Assembly (NCBI GenBank): GCA_023053575.1
Contig: JAKZAP010000012.1
Location: 7,254,230 to 7,318,229, forward strand
Origin: Branchinecta lynchi
Taxonomy: Eukaryota > Arthropoda > Branchiopoda > Anostraca > Branchinectidae
Direction of reading: 5' to 3'
DNA length: 64,000 bases
Shown here: one piece after another, positions 10,930-23,300 of the stretch
How the letters are laid out: every line of letters begins with the position of its first letter
How positions within the stretch are numbered: the stretch's first letter is position 1
Notes under the pieces: model-generated
The model's database searches: none
What the model saw: the letters and a program-made list of their open reading frames with translations, nothing else
Told to the model about the DNA's origin: nothing
Translations under genes and position numbers: made by a program

Positions 10930-12545
10930 CTGTATTATTTTTTTTTAATTTATTTAATAATAAAGCAAAACATATCTCTCGTGGACAGAGCCCAAATACG
11001 ATGTTTGTGTAGTCATAAATAGAAATAAAATAAGTCGTCAACAGATAATTTAAACGAAACAAAAAAAATAACAAGGCAGATAAATGCTAAAGATCATTGT
11101 ACTGCTTTACGAAGCTCGGCACAAAGCTTCTACTGTAGCGCATACTGTTACAGTAGATGGGGGTCAGTTTGGGAACCTTTTCCGCCACTTCTCGGGGGGG
11201 ACGACATCTTACAGGAACAAAGGGTGGGGGGAGGAATGAACGGTACATCGGGTGCTGGAGAAGGGAGGAGCCAAGGTTGCGGCATAGTTTTTCGCGGCCG
11301 GAAGAAAGGGATTCAATTTTAAATTCTTTGAGGTGAAAAGAGTATGGTAGGGGGGAACCGCCATAGATAATTTGCAGCGATCTCTTCTGAACTCGCTCTA
11401 TTTTATTCGTTTCACCTTGAGTAAGAGCAAAGTGCCAAACCGGACAAGCATATTCGACTAAGTGTCGAATGAAAGAGCAAAACATTAGCTTTAGCTTGTC
11501 CTTAAGAACCCGAAACTTATTCAGTAAGAGATCACTACACCTAGTAGCGGTATTTTATCACTGATGAGCCCAGGGTCGATAGGAGGTTCGAAAGACGGCC
11601 GAGTTTTTCTAAGAAAAGAAAAGGTCATAACCGAGCACTTATCTTTATTCACGACCATATTCATTTCAGTCGCGTCTGAGGTAACCTGGTCGATCAAACC
11701 GGCAGCGTTAATTTTAAATCCTCAGATACGACTTCCGCTAGGGATAAATCGTCAACGTATTTCCATCAGTCCTCCAGCCCAGCAGCAATTTCACTTATCA
11801 TGAGGAGGAAGCACAGCGGACCGATCACAGTTCCTTGTGGAACTCCACAAAAAACTCGTAAAGAAGTAGAAAACTGGCCTTTATACTTTACAGTTTGCTC
11901 TCTATTTGTAAAAAAACTCTTGATGATTCTGACGATAAAATCGGGTATATTTTTTCCGCCATTTTTTTCTAAAAGAATTTTATGGTCAACAAGGTCAAAT
12001 GCCTTTTTAAAACTAATTGCAATTAAATTTATCCATTTTTAGGTTCGCCTAGATGTTTTAAAATAAAATCAATCAAATTAACTAGGTAATGGACTGTCGA
12101 ACACTTAGGAATGTTACCAAATTGCTTTCGATCAGTTCCTTTTAAAATATATTCTTTAAGCCATGTGGCAACAAAACTTTCGTGGATTCTGCTGAAAATT
12201 GGTGTAACTGTGATCGGCCGTACACCAGAGAAATCATTAGGTGCTCCTTTCTTTGGAATGGGGGTGATAAAACCTTTCTTCCATTTCTTTGGAAAATAAG
12301 CTGTTCGCGTTATGTAATTGTAGATTATCTGAAGGGGTAAAGCTAATTCTTTAGCAAATGCTTTAACGAGAACAACTGGAATATCAAAAGGAGCAACAGA
12401 AGTTCTTTTTAACTTAGAAAGTTTACGGGTTACACTTGACAAAGAAATATCAGGCATTAAATTATCATTTGAAGGAGCAGTTAAATTTTGTGGAGGGTCT
12501 TCAGGTGGAAGAGGTTCATTAAATCTTAAATCATAATGGCTAATG
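10930..12545 (-). mobile_element. LINE-A, 5'-truncated non-LTR retrotransposon
   Basis: Reading the minus strand gives a degenerate but ordered reverse transcriptase. Landmarks are PNDFSGVRPITVTPIFSR, GNIPKCSTVHYL, motif A KKAFDLVDH, motif B GVPQGTVIGP and motif C KYVDDLS. The C-terminal [13 protein letters not shown] and SFVPSFVKQYNDL follow. The coding pieces are 12029-12457, then a disrupted middle with an internal stop, then 11087-11485. A 3' UTR of about 150 bp follows (10938-11086), whose sequence recurs alone at 45480-45640 and 63180-63290. Inactive copy; same family as LINE-E at 36170. Confidence 0.88.
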
Positions 12546-13446
12546 AAACCATGATCCCATTTATGCTAGAATCCATCCAATATAACTTTACTCCCTTCCA
12601 TGTCGCTAGAGTTGTCTTTTCCCAGCCATTGCTCCAAGTTTCCCATTTATCCCCCGATCCCAGCCCCCCCCATCGGCCGGAAGACATCTCAAGGCGTTAG
12701 GAACACCAACTCCCAGTCCGGAAACTTGCCATGCACCAATGATTCCTGGCAAAGAGTCCCGGGACAATGCCCTGTGATGGAAGACCATTAGCCTGTTCCC
12801 TTAGAATTGACTGCCTGGAAACCAGCGAAGTGTGAATCGGCGAAGAAAGGATGAGCACGCGTTGAGTCGGCGTGAGGCGTAGTTTTTTCTTCGGGAATAG
12901 CTGTGAGCGTATTGCAAGCAAAGTTCAAACTCGTAAAGACTGTCGCCTTTATTGTGGGGGAGAAATTGCGACAGTCGGGGCAACGACGCCATCCACATGG
13001 CATGAAGCAGAACGTTGCAACGTTCTACTTCAAAGCTAAGCGAGACAGCCTTTAAATCTGAAAAGCTAGCTTATTTCTATAATATTTTGGAATGACACAC
13101 ATTGAATTATTTTGACTCCATTACAGGATTTCTTATGTTTTCATGGTGGGTTTACACATTGCCTAAAATCCGAGGGTATGACGCACCGAAATATGTGCGT
13201 AAAATACGCTAGGGTTTTACGCAGTGTGTAAGAGGAGGGCAGGGTCGTCCGCCACATCAATCGCATTGTGCTACACTAAATTCTCCTTTTTTGTCGTTCC
13301 TGAATAATATGCGGTGCTAAAGATCATCTATTGTCGCACTCACTGTCGAGTCGTAGCCTACGACTTGTTTCAGAACAGAATATAATTAACTTCTCAAAAG
13401 CAGCTATCACAGCGTTACCACAGAAGATGACCTTCTCGTCATAAAA
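12546..13446. other. GC-richer unassigned stretch
   Basis: 12600-13010 is GC-richer and open in several frames on both strands (up to 74 codons) but shows no recognisable domain or convincing splice sites. 13020-13446 holds nothing I recognise. Confidence 0.35.
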
Positions 13447-14450
13447 CAAGACCAAAGGTTTCGATGTGATCCCAAAAACTTAGTATTCGATCCAGACAAT
13501 TGGTCTTGTAAATATCCGGTCTTCGCCAGACTCCTTGAACATTGTTACTATTAAAATTAAGAAACGCAATAAGGCCATTGTCTGATCATCTGAGAAAACT
13601 AAGATGGATATGGTAACTAAACTAAGATACTTCAGATATGGATTCAGCATGTGTACTTACACCTATCCTTCATATCACTCTAACGAAACTGGTCAAAACT
13701 TCCTGCCTTGTAGGCCCGCTTCTGCCACATTTTTGGTTTCAGCCGAATTTTGGCCAAATACCTGTCCGGCAAAAAAAATAAAGCTCAAAAGCTAAGCAGC
13801 ACATCTCCTTATCCCTATATCGAACCTCTAATCAGCTTCAGATAAAACTTTAACGTTTAAGAAATCCGGATTCCGGGTGAACTATATGTCCGGTAGAAAA
13901 TGATTGCCATAGACGGATTCACCATGTCTTCTTACCCCCAAATCGAACATATGAAAGTTTCATCTTCAGATATAGCTTTTACTTTTAACAAATTTTTCGG
14001 TTCTGGCCGGAATCCGGGCGAACTACTTTTGCGACAAAAAAATGACTTTCATATAAATGTTCACCATGTCTTCTTACCCTTAAATCGAACATCTAATCCA
14101 CTTCAAGTACAACTTTGCTTTTAACAAGCTTTCCAGTTTTGGCCGGATGCCGGTCAAACTACTTGTTCTGCGAGAAAATGATTTTCATATTCGTGTTCAG
14201 CATGTCTCCTTACCCTAAATCCATTATCTCATTAGCTATTAAAGAATTTTTGTTCGCCCCTTAATTTGTAACCCTTCCCCAGAGCCCATTTACGAACCTG
14301 ACCTGTCCCTTGGCCCAAAGAATCCTTACACCAAGTTTCATCAAAATACCTCATTCCCTTCGAGAGTTATCGTGCTCACAGACGGCGCACAGGCAGACAA
14401 CTCTTACGAAATCATAGGTATCCCTCCAGTTCGTTTTGGGATCCCAAAAA
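13447..14450 (-). mobile_element. E1 element, copy b
   Basis: A reversed full-length-type copy. It begins CAAGACCAAAGGTTTCGATG and ends at TTTTGGGATCCCAAAAA, with internal units repeating CTTACCCCTAAATCGAACAT. Confidence 0.85.
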
Positions 14451-14599
14451 TAATAAAATATAGGTATATAACCCTGGAGTTTTGTCATAAATAACACTAC
14501 AAAGGACTAATTTTTCGGTTATTTTAAAACCATGATCGCACAAATTAAGTAGATATGTGGCTAATCAGGCTAATCCCTGAGACTCGTATCTTATACGTC

Positions 14600-14680
14600 T
14601 CTGCAGGGGCGGTTCGAGAGGGGGGGGGGGGGGGCGTGGGGGAGGTGACTCACCCCCCCCCCCCCCCCCCCCCATGCTCC
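14600..14680. repeat. Poly-G / poly-C inverted homopolymer pair
   Basis: A run of about 15 G is followed 20 bp later by a run of about 20 C. They could pair as a hairpin or form G4/i-motif structure. Lengths may be unreliable in the assembly. Confidence 0.7.
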
Positions 14681-15060
14681 AGAGAATCTACTGTCAGTCG
14701 TAAATTTTGAGCTTTTCGGAATGACATACAGTCAGTTAACGAACGTGAATTTCACCCACAAATCACATTTTTTAGTCGCATGGCTACGAAGAAATTTCTA
14801 TTGGTTTGTTTTCAGATTCACAGTTGTGTGTTCTGAGTTTTTTTTTCATTTGTTCGAGCTTGCCATAATGACATCAACCGCGAATTTCGCCTGAAAAGAA
14901 CCGTTTCTTTGCGTACTTTACGAAGGGATTTTCTAGTCTTAAATTACAGACAGTCGTAAGTTTTGACCTTGCCAGATAAAGGAAGACAAAGCAGTTAGCT
15001 AATCGGGAACTTCGTCTTCAAATGACCTGTTTCTAGTCGTATTGTTCCATAGAGATTTTA
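14681..15060. other. Two degenerate copies of an unnamed repeat
   Basis: A CAGTCGTAARTTTTGA tract at about 14693 and again at about 14950 begins two similar blocks of roughly 110 bp. No gene is seen. Confidence 0.45.
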
Positions 15061-15069
15061 GTAGTATGT

Positions 15070-16170
15070 TTGAATGAATGAATGAATGAATGAATTTATT
15101 ACATGCAGCCTTGTAATAAGGCATTTGCACAGTACATACAAAAAAAAGAAAAAAGTAAATGGGCGCTTGACAAGAAATACATAGGGTACACAAAATCTAC
15201 AACAACAGCAAAAGATAAACGAACGCTAAACAAAAAACACATAACGAAACACGAAAAGAACAATGAATTTACTGCATTAGCAGGCGCATTGGGCAATGGG
15301 CAGGAAGGCGATTAGATGGTGGCAGAAGATGTCCACTTATTTCTTTTAGCTTGACAGTTGGGTCCAAGACAAAAAACTTCTCCATGATTCGGTGATTGCG
15401 CATGCGACGAGGAAGATACAGAGGAAAACGGAGATATTTGAAAAAACATGACCGCATTCGACTGGTGTCTTTTTTCCTGAGAATCGGGTACAAACCAGCG
15501 AGGAAAAGCACAGAGGAGGAGCAAAAACTTGTGTAAATTTTTGCTAGACCTCGTCGGTTGTACCTGGCTCTGTTTGGAACGATTTTCCCATAACTCTTCC
15601 TCGTCGCATTTGCAGTTGACAGAACAGCTGTTTCGCACATTTTTCTGAGAGTTGTTGAAACTGAAATTCCCAACCACTTAATTGAAGTTTGTGGTTGCAG
15701 AAGGCTGTTTGTGATTTTAAGGGTAGAAGAAGAACCTTTAGGCGGATTAAAACAAATATATTGACACTTCTCTAGATTAATAGAAAATCCGATGTTACTA
15801 AGGTCCTTGAGAAGTGATTCCAGATTGTGTTGTAATTTTTGTTAGATCTACTGATCAAAAGTATGTCTTCTGCGTAGGCAATGTAACTTATTCCAAAACC
15901 TTGGACAAAATAAGTAGGTGTTAAGTTATTTAAACAATCTGCTATTGCGCATTTAAAGATGTGTGGGGATGACACACGGCCTTGCGGAACACCTTTCCTA
16001 ACAGATATAGGTTCACTAAGATTACCGTCCAATTTGATAAGAACTCTGGATTTCGAGTACCAGAAGTGCAGAGCCTTAACTACAGCCCTGTTAACGCCAT
16101 TTCGACTTAACGAAAATAAGGCTTGATTGTGATTGACGTTGCAAAGACTCCGGCTATGTTGACCACACAC
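15070..16170 (-). mobile_element. LINE-B fragment with YAED catalytic box
   Basis: The minus strand carries a (TTCA)n tail at 15074-15100. Coding pieces follow at 15269-15673 and 15772-16170. The latter encodes RT motif B VRKGVPQGRVSSP and motif C YIAYAEDILLIS. YAED replaces the usual YADD, so the catalytic aspartate pair is broken. It belongs to the same broad type as LINE-D (31725). Confidence 0.8.
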
Positions 16171-16389
16171 AAGTGTAGTATTAATCCCAGTAGCAAATAC
16201 TGCATGATTTTTTTTTTTACAGTGTAGACACTAAACTTTATCAAGAATTTTGTTCGTTTCGTAGTTTCCTGTTCGTACTAGACTCTCATCGAGTGATTCC
16301 CAAAAAGCCCACCATTTTCTTGTCCGCTACAAAATGCCCACGATTCAGATAGCCCACAGTTGAGGAGGTAGACGAAAATCATCCTGGGG
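16171..16389. other. Nothing recognised
   Basis: Short unassigned spacer between the two LINE fragments. Confidence 0.4.
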
Positions 16390-16690
16390 CGAATCATCGG
16401 ATTAATTTAAGGTCTCATACTCTAATCGTCTCCCTTCCCTCTTCGCGCCTGACAGCAATTCACGGACTAGGGGCCACTCCCGGAAGCGGTTCCGAAGATC
16501 CTGCTCCTCTCGTGTTCGCCAGCACTTCTTCAGCAATCCTGCTGTTCCTCTGTGGGCCTGTCTGATTCAGCTGCGACTAGCAAAACACCTGAGGGCTTCA
16601 AAAAGCGACTCGACGAGGACTGGTGTGCGCAACCGTGTGCTGGAGTGCCCCAGGAACAGTGACCCGGAAATAACTGAACACCAAGATTAA
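16390..16690 (+). mobile_element. LINE C-terminal fragment
   Basis: The plus-strand frame reads RTRGHSRKRFRRSC then RVRQHFFSNPAVPLW and LRASKSDSTRT. This resembles the common LINE ending RGHS-K-F-x-R ... FFSNRVV-WN-LP ... SFK-RLD. A frameshift disrupts the NSLP part. Confidence 0.65.
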
Positions 16691-16830
16691 CCGCAAGCTA
16701 CTCATCGGGCTTCAACATCCTTATTGCTTACAAGTGCAATTTAAGGTAATACCGCTAGGATAGCCTACAGCTCACATATCCGTTTAGAGCAGTGAAATAT
16801 TATATTTTGACAGTTCCGAAGGATTGGTAG

Positions 16831-17713
16831 TTTTGGGATCCCAAAACGTAAGTGGAGGACCTACGACATCGCAAAAGTTGTCCGTCTGTTAGCACAATAA
16901 CTCTCGAAGGGAATTGATTAAACTTGGTGGGAGGTTTCTTTGGGTCAAGGGTAAGGTCAAGTTCGTAGATGGGCTTTATAGACCTACACTTAGGGGTGGG
17001 GAGGGGGTTCAAATTAAGGGGCAAACAAAATATTTGTAAACAGATAATGTGATGGTCGATTATGGGGTAAGGAAACATGCTGAACAAGATGATGAAAATC
17101 ATTTTCTCGCCCGGCAAGTAGTTCGCCCGGAATCCGGCAAAAGCCTGAAAGCTGGTTAAAATTAAGAGTTTCATTTGAAGTTGATTAAAGGTTCGATTTA
17201 GGAGTAAGAAGACATGCTGAACACGATGGTAAAACACATTTTCTGGCTGGACAAGTAGTTCGTCCGGAATCCGGCAAAAACCGGAAAGTTGACTAAAAGT
17301 TAAAGTTTCATTTGAAGTTGATTAATGTTCGATTTAGGTATAAGAATACATTTTAGAGATATGACAATAATTTTTACCCGGACATATAATTCGTCCAGAA
17401 TCCGGTTATAACTGGAATTGTTTCCTGGATTAGATGTTCTTTATAAGGAGATACGCTGAATTCGATTCTGAATTTTCTTTTTTTTCTGGACAAGTAGTTC
17501 ACTCGGAATTCGGCTGAAACCGGAAATTTGGCAGAGGTAAAGTGGGAAGTTTCGGTCAGTATCATCAAAATAGATATGGCTTGTACAGGTATATCTGAAC
17601 TTGGTTTTCTCTGATGATTAGCCTGGCAAAGACTGGATCTGGCGAAGAGCAGACCAAATTGTTTGGATCAAATATTAGATTTTTGGGATCCCATCGAAAC
17701 CTTAGGTCTTGTT
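16831..17713 (+). mobile_element. E1 element, copy c
   Basis: It starts TTTTGGGATCCCAAAACG and ends GGGATCCCATCGAAACC then TTAGGTCTTG. About four internal units. Confidence 0.88.
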
Positions 17714-17734
17714 CCAAGCGTACCCCGGGAGTGC

Positions 17735-17960
17735 TCTTAAAGGACCCTCTTGCCTATTATGCATTTTATCCCATCCCCAGATTCTTTACAGAATTATAAG
17801 CTTCTAGAATCCCCATCTTTCGCCATTGTTTCGTTTTGTACGTACGAGGTTTAGCGTTTACTGTTTATCTGCTTAGCCCAGTTTTGCCAATTTCGCAACA
17901 TAAACTTCTCCGAAAGCTTGAAGGTCTGCCGAAAACTCCTTCACACGTAAGGACATGAGA
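17735..17960 (+). repeat. Y-family repeat, partial
   Basis: Shares TTTCGCCATTGTTTCGTTTTG, TTATAAGCTT and the CACACGTAAGGACATGAGAA end with 25672-26090 and 48620-49150. Confidence 0.7.
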
Positions 17961-17975
17961 AGTTTAGAAGTTGGG

Positions 17976-18305
17976 GTTTCTGGGATCCCAAAACGTAAGT
18001 GAAGGGATACTTATAGCATCGCAAAGTTGTCCGTCTGTCCGTCTGTTAGCACGATAACTCTCGAAGGAAACGAAATATTTTGATGAAACTTGGTGTGAGG
18101 ATTCTTTGGGTCAAGTTCGTAGATGGGCTCTGTAGCCCTAGATTTAGGAGTGGAGGATGGGGTTTCAAATTAGGGCACAAATAAAATTATTTTTTAAAAG
18201 CTATTGAGATAGTTGATTAGGGGTAAGGAGACATGCTGAATCCGAATTTGAAAGTTATTTTCTTGCCGGGCAAGTAGTTCACCTGGAATCCGGCGAAAAC
18301 CGGAC
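17976..18305 (+). mobile_element. E1 element, copy d (3'-truncated)
   Basis: It has the intact 5' end (CTGGGATCCCAAAACGTAAG) and leader, and stops after the first CGGAATCCGG-type unit. It lies directly after the Y repeat. Confidence 0.8.
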
Positions 18306-18562
18306 ACAAAAATTGTCGACCTATTTTCGGCTATATAGCAGTCCGTACCCCTTTATTCTCAAACCAGTATTCCAGTATAGCTCTGCGCCTGGATGGCGAC
18401 ATTCCTTTTCTATGGATGTTGGAAAGATCTAGTGTAACCGAAGGTCGAAGGGGTTGATCTATAATGTTCAAACGAGGAAATATGTTGTTCAAGCGAGGAT
18501 GTTGTTCAATGAGGATTCACTGGTAAAGTACAGGTCAAGTTCGTATATGGGTCCTTTAGTCC

Positions 18563-19263
18563 CAGTCTAGTACACTAGCCCCTTTTCAGGCACGGTGCTT
18601 GAACGTCTAGCACCATGCCTGGGTGCTAGACGTTCAAGCACTGTACCTTGGATTTCATGTATGGTGCATGGATTTCAGTATACAATGCATACATCAAAAA
18701 CACAGTTTCTATCATAAGAACTGAGCACCAGCTCGGACAGGGCTAAAATTACTACCATGAATTAGAGAAATCAAAGACAATCCTTTATCTATTTTTCACA
18801 ACAAAAACAAAAGGGCTCGGCTGATGACAGATGTGAAAAACCTCATTTCGTTTTCTACATAGTCAAGGGTTTTGCATGCAAAGTGTCCTGTGCCTCAGCT
18901 TTTTCTACCTAGCAGAAAACCAGAATATTGGCTCTTGGGGAATAGATAGGGAAAATACATGGAAAATAGATAGGGTGCTGTTAGGTTTTTCATCTCCATC
19001 ATCATTAGAGCCCTTTTGTTTTTGTTGTGAAAAATATATAAAGGATTGTCTTTGATTTCTCTAATTCATAGTAGTAATTTCAGCCCTGTCTGAGCTGGTG
19101 CTCAGTTGTGATGACAGAAACTGTGTTTTTTCTGTATGCAAGGTATACTGAAATCCATGCACCATACATGAAATCCAAGGTACAGTGCTTGAACGTCTAG
19201 CATCCAGGCATGGTGCTAGACGTTTGAGCACCGTGCCTGAAATGGGGCTAGTGTACTAGACTG
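18563..19263. mobile_element. 701-bp hAT-type MITE / fold-back with perfect 8-bp TSD
   Basis: Termini are CAGTCTAGTACACTAGCCCC and its exact inverse. The inverted arms extend about 250 bp on each side, with few mismatches. TTTAGTCC flanks the element at 18555-18562 and 19264-19271. An 8-bp TSD plus CAG... termini is the hAT pattern. Each arm also contains the smaller palindrome GCTTGAACGTCTAGC / GCTAGACGTTCAAGC. No transposase is encoded. Confidence 0.92.
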
Positions 19264-19274
19264 TTTAGTCCTAT

Positions 19275-19465
19275 CTTTGAGCCGTGTGGGTTTTGAGCCA
19301 TGGGCATTTTGAACCATGGACATTCTTAGCCATGGTCATTTTGAACGGTGGGCATTTTAAACTGTGTGCATTTTGTGTCGTGGGCATTCTGAGTTCTGGC
19401 CAGTCATCAATTATGGTGACATTTTCAGATGTGGACATTATGGTCATGGACATAATAAGCGATAG
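19275..19465 (+). repeat. GTGGGCATTTTGAACC minisatellite, array 2
   Basis: Eleven or so degenerate units of the 14-17 bp motif of 10290-10445 (GCCATGGGCATTTTGAACCA and variants), beginning just after the hAT MITE. Confidence 0.75.
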
Positions 19466-20279
19466 CTCTCTGATTGTACCATTTCCTCAATACCCAATAT
19501 CGAAGTATAAAGCAGATAAATGGATCTCAATATCAACATTTCAAACAGATGACACAGAGGTGACAGTAATAACTCGATTAGGGCCATTAGAATGATTTGC
19601 TACCTAGCACAGCTTTGCTACCTACCATTTACACTAGATTCTTGCCCTAGCCAAAGCACAAGCTTTCAATGCAACTGAATGTGTTCTGCCAAAATTTGGA
19701 TGAATTCCTAGTGGACCCCATAAATAGGGTCTGCATGCCTCGATCCTATAAACAGTGCCCAAAGAAGCATACTTGACTATTTGCTCCTTGTCTCAAAAGA
19801 GGCACTGGTGCTGATCATCATCGATGATTTCTCTATGGGAAGAGTTTATTTACAGCATCTTCTACTTTTGAATTTGTTGCTGTTAGCCTGTTTTGCATGA
19901 CAGCCAGAATAGGTCGGCTTTCTTGCTAGCTAGTTTTCTGATAAGAAGTCAGCTAAAAAATGTCTTCAGAAAAAAATATACCGATCAAAAAGGAATATTT
20001 TAAAATAAATATTTAAGTTTTAGGACTATTTGTCATGTCAGTTTCCGGGCTACACTACACTGGAATTCAACTGTGCATGCCATCTGGCGGTAAGAAAGTC
20101 ACTTTGCTCTACCGTCGACAAGTACCGAGCTCCCCCCGAGGAGTGAACTTTGCCGTATAGAAAGAAACTTTCTTTGGAAAGGGAAACATAAATATAAACA
20201 TTTTCTATTATTATATTTCCTACCTGATTCCTTGATGTCTGCCACAGATTCATCGCCAAGTTCACCAGCCAATGGAATC
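19466..20279. other. Upstream region of NAE1
   Basis: Unassigned sequence leading to the NAE1 start; promoter elements cannot be read with confidence. A minus-strand open frame covers 20099-20449 and overlaps NAE1 exon 1 (see findings). Confidence 0.4.
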
Positions 20280-20320
20280 ATGAGCATCGAAAAATCTAAA
20301 AAATATGATCGACAGCTGAG
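20280..20320 (+). CDS. NAE1: NAE1 exon 1 (start codon)
   Basis: It encodes residues 1-13 plus two bases of codon 14, ending in the conserved KKYDRQLR. The start ATG is chosen because an ATG at 20273 runs into a stop after three codons, and because the length before KYDRQLR matches the family. The donor is GTAGGA. A TGCCACAG acceptor-like sequence at about 20249 suggests the 5' untranslated part could be spliced. Confidence 0.92.
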
Positions 20321-23300
20321 GTAGGATCTTTCTAGCAATTTCCCATGCATCTGACTCACAAAGCTTATACTTTTGGCACTGTCTAGGGAACTGGGAGCCG
20401 TACTTTGTGTCCCATGGCCTGCGGAACCGTTAGTTCTCACGGAGACCAAACCATATGAGCTGGGATTCCGGGATCTGACGTCATTGACTAACAGAAACTT
20501 GTATGTGCTGGCTCCCGTTCCGGTAGTAAGTGGAAATAGCTCACAGCAACTTCATCGCACCAGCTTCTCGTCCGGTAGTCTCTGACTTTTTTCAACAGTT
20601 GTGTGTCCAAAAATATTCAAATTCTTCGCCTTTTCTTTGTTATGAAGCTACTTTGAAAAAGGATTTTCTGGCTATTGACTTTAGTAACTCTACCTTTTTC
20701 ATCGTTTTTTAAGTCAATTGAGATAAGTTTAGAATGAAGTTCCCTTGTTTGAAAAGAAAAATATGTTTAACTAGAAATATTGAAGCAATATTTATTTATC
20801 CAATATGTAAACCATTCAATTAGCTTCAGTCTAGTATATTTGTCATGTTTGTTGGTTCCTTTTTAACCCACATATGTTATTCTGAATGAAAGACTTCTCT
20901 GGAAATTTGAAATCTTGCCTGAGGTTGTATACCTATTGTGTAGTTGTTGCTCAGTGAAAAGCAAGCTTATTACTAAATCTGCTGATCAGAAAAAACACGG
21001 AACAAAATGAATGAGTTAGGTTAACCAATTGTGTGAAGGAATGATGTAGTGGCATGCTCTGTCTCAGATATAAATTAATCTTCTGTATTTCCTGCCAAGG
21101 GGAGGATGGGATCCAACGGGAGGATGGGATCCAACTCCAATGAGAGTTGGGAGGTTATACCTGGGTTATACTGTTTGTCTTACACACAAGTTTGCACACA
21201 TACTTACCATTTGATCCTTGGCTTGCAGGTTGTGGGGAGACCATGGCCAAACAGCCCTAGAAAAAGCACATGTGTGCCTTATCAATGCTACCGCCCTAGG
21301 TACAGAGATCCTGAAATCACTTGTTTTACCAGGAATAGGAAGTTTTACAATCATAGATGGAGAAAATGTATCTGCTTCTGATGCTGGAAACAAGTAAGTC
21401 GTAATTAACATATACTGTATTTTTTTGATCCGCAAAACGTAAGTGGAGGATACCTATGACATCGCAAAAGTTGTCCATCCGTCCGTCTGGGCATGATAAC
21501 TCTTGATGGGAATGATATATTTTGATGAAACTTGGTGTGATGATTGTTTTGGTCAAGGGTAAGGTCAAGTTCGTAGACAGGCTCTATAGCCCTACATTTA
21601 GGGGTGGGGGTTCAAATTAAGGGACAAACAAAATATTTTTAAACAGCTAATGTGATAGTCGATTATGGGGTAAGAAAACATGCTGAGCACTATGGTTAAA
21701 ACCATGTTCTTGACGGACAACTAGTTCGTCCGGAATCCGGCAAAAACTGGAAAGTTGGTTAAATGTAAAAGTTTCATTTGAAGTTGATTAAATGTTCGAT
21801 TTAAGGTTAAGAGGCCATGCTAAACATCACTGTGAAAACCATTTTCTCGCCGGACAACAAGTTCGCCTGGAATCTGGCCAAAACCGAAAAATATGTTAAT
21901 CCGGCAAAAACTGGAAAGTTGGTTAAATGTAAAAGTTTCGTTTGAAGTTGATTAAATGTTTGACTTAGGAGTAAGAAAACACATTGAACACGATGGTCAA
22001 AACCATTTTCTCGCCTGACAAGTAGTTTGCCTGGAATCCGGCAAAAACTGGGAAGTGGTTAAAAGTAAAAGTTTCATTTGAAGTTGATTAAATGTTCGAT
22101 TTAAGGTTAAGAAGCCATGCTAAACATCACTGTGAAAACCATTTTCTCGCCGGACAACAAGTTCGCCTGGAATCTGGCCAAAACCGGAAAATATGTTAAA
22201 AGCAAAAGTTTTATCTGAAGTTGATTAGATGACAGATTTAGGGGTAAGAAGAGAAGCTGAGTCTGTATATGACAATCACTTTTTACCCGGACATATAATC
22301 AGGACATATAGTAGTCAAAAATTTATTTGAAGTTGATTAGATGTTCTTTATAGGGATAAGGGGATACGTTGAATTTGTTTCTGAATTTAATTTTTTGCTG
22401 GACTAGTAGTTTGCTCGGAACCCGGGCGAAACCGGACATTTGGCAGAAGTAAAGCAGGAATTTTTGGTCAGTATCGTCAAAATGATTTGGCTTATAGGGG
22501 TAAGAAGAGCTTATAGGGGTATTGGCTTATAGGGGTAAGAGAGTTCATCAGAGAAGAACTCTCTGATGATTAGCCTGGCGAAGACAAGACCCAATTGCCT
22601 CGATCAAATATTAGATTTTTGGGATCCCATCGACACCTTTGGTCTTGTTGTGTCAGAGCCATAGCTGCTGAAGTCCATTTGGAACACTGGAGTGGCTAAA
22701 ACAAAGCAAGTTATAGGCTACAGACAAAGAAAAATGACGAATTCAGTGGTTTAGACATTGAATGTGAGAGAACCCAGACCAGACCTAGAAGTGATGAATT
22801 CGTCAAAATGAAGAATTCAGTGGTTTAGACATTGAAAGTGAGAGAACCCAGACCAAACCTAGAAGCCTGCATTTTGACTTCATCTCCTAGTAGTCTTAAA
22901 CATGTTGTGGATAGTCCTGGCTGGTGAAGCTGGACTGTCCCAGTAACGTTCAAGAGTATTTGGTTCGCGGTAGGCAATTATAAACACAATGTAGAAATAG
23001 GATTTTCATCATTTAAGTTTTCCTTAACAAGCACCCTCACCAGTCACCATAGCCTTGACCATTTTGTTTAACCTGGACTTCCTGCTCCGTTTATTGTCAG
23101 TCACCTTATACTCCTGCCAGCTGACAGATAATTATGGTGCTGAATAGACAACCAGGATTCCCCGGCTTTATTTTTCCACTTTCTTCATAAAGTTTCATCG
23201 ACAAAATCCCTGACAGGAGTTCCATCCTTCAATAAGTTGCCCCTAACTGTCTCCAGCACTAACTAAGCTTCGAGAGAAAAAAAGTTTGAAGTTCATCAAA

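Noticed and set aside
12600..13003. Several overlapping frames on both strands
   Set aside because: Simultaneous openness on both strands reflects base composition; no motif is recognisable.
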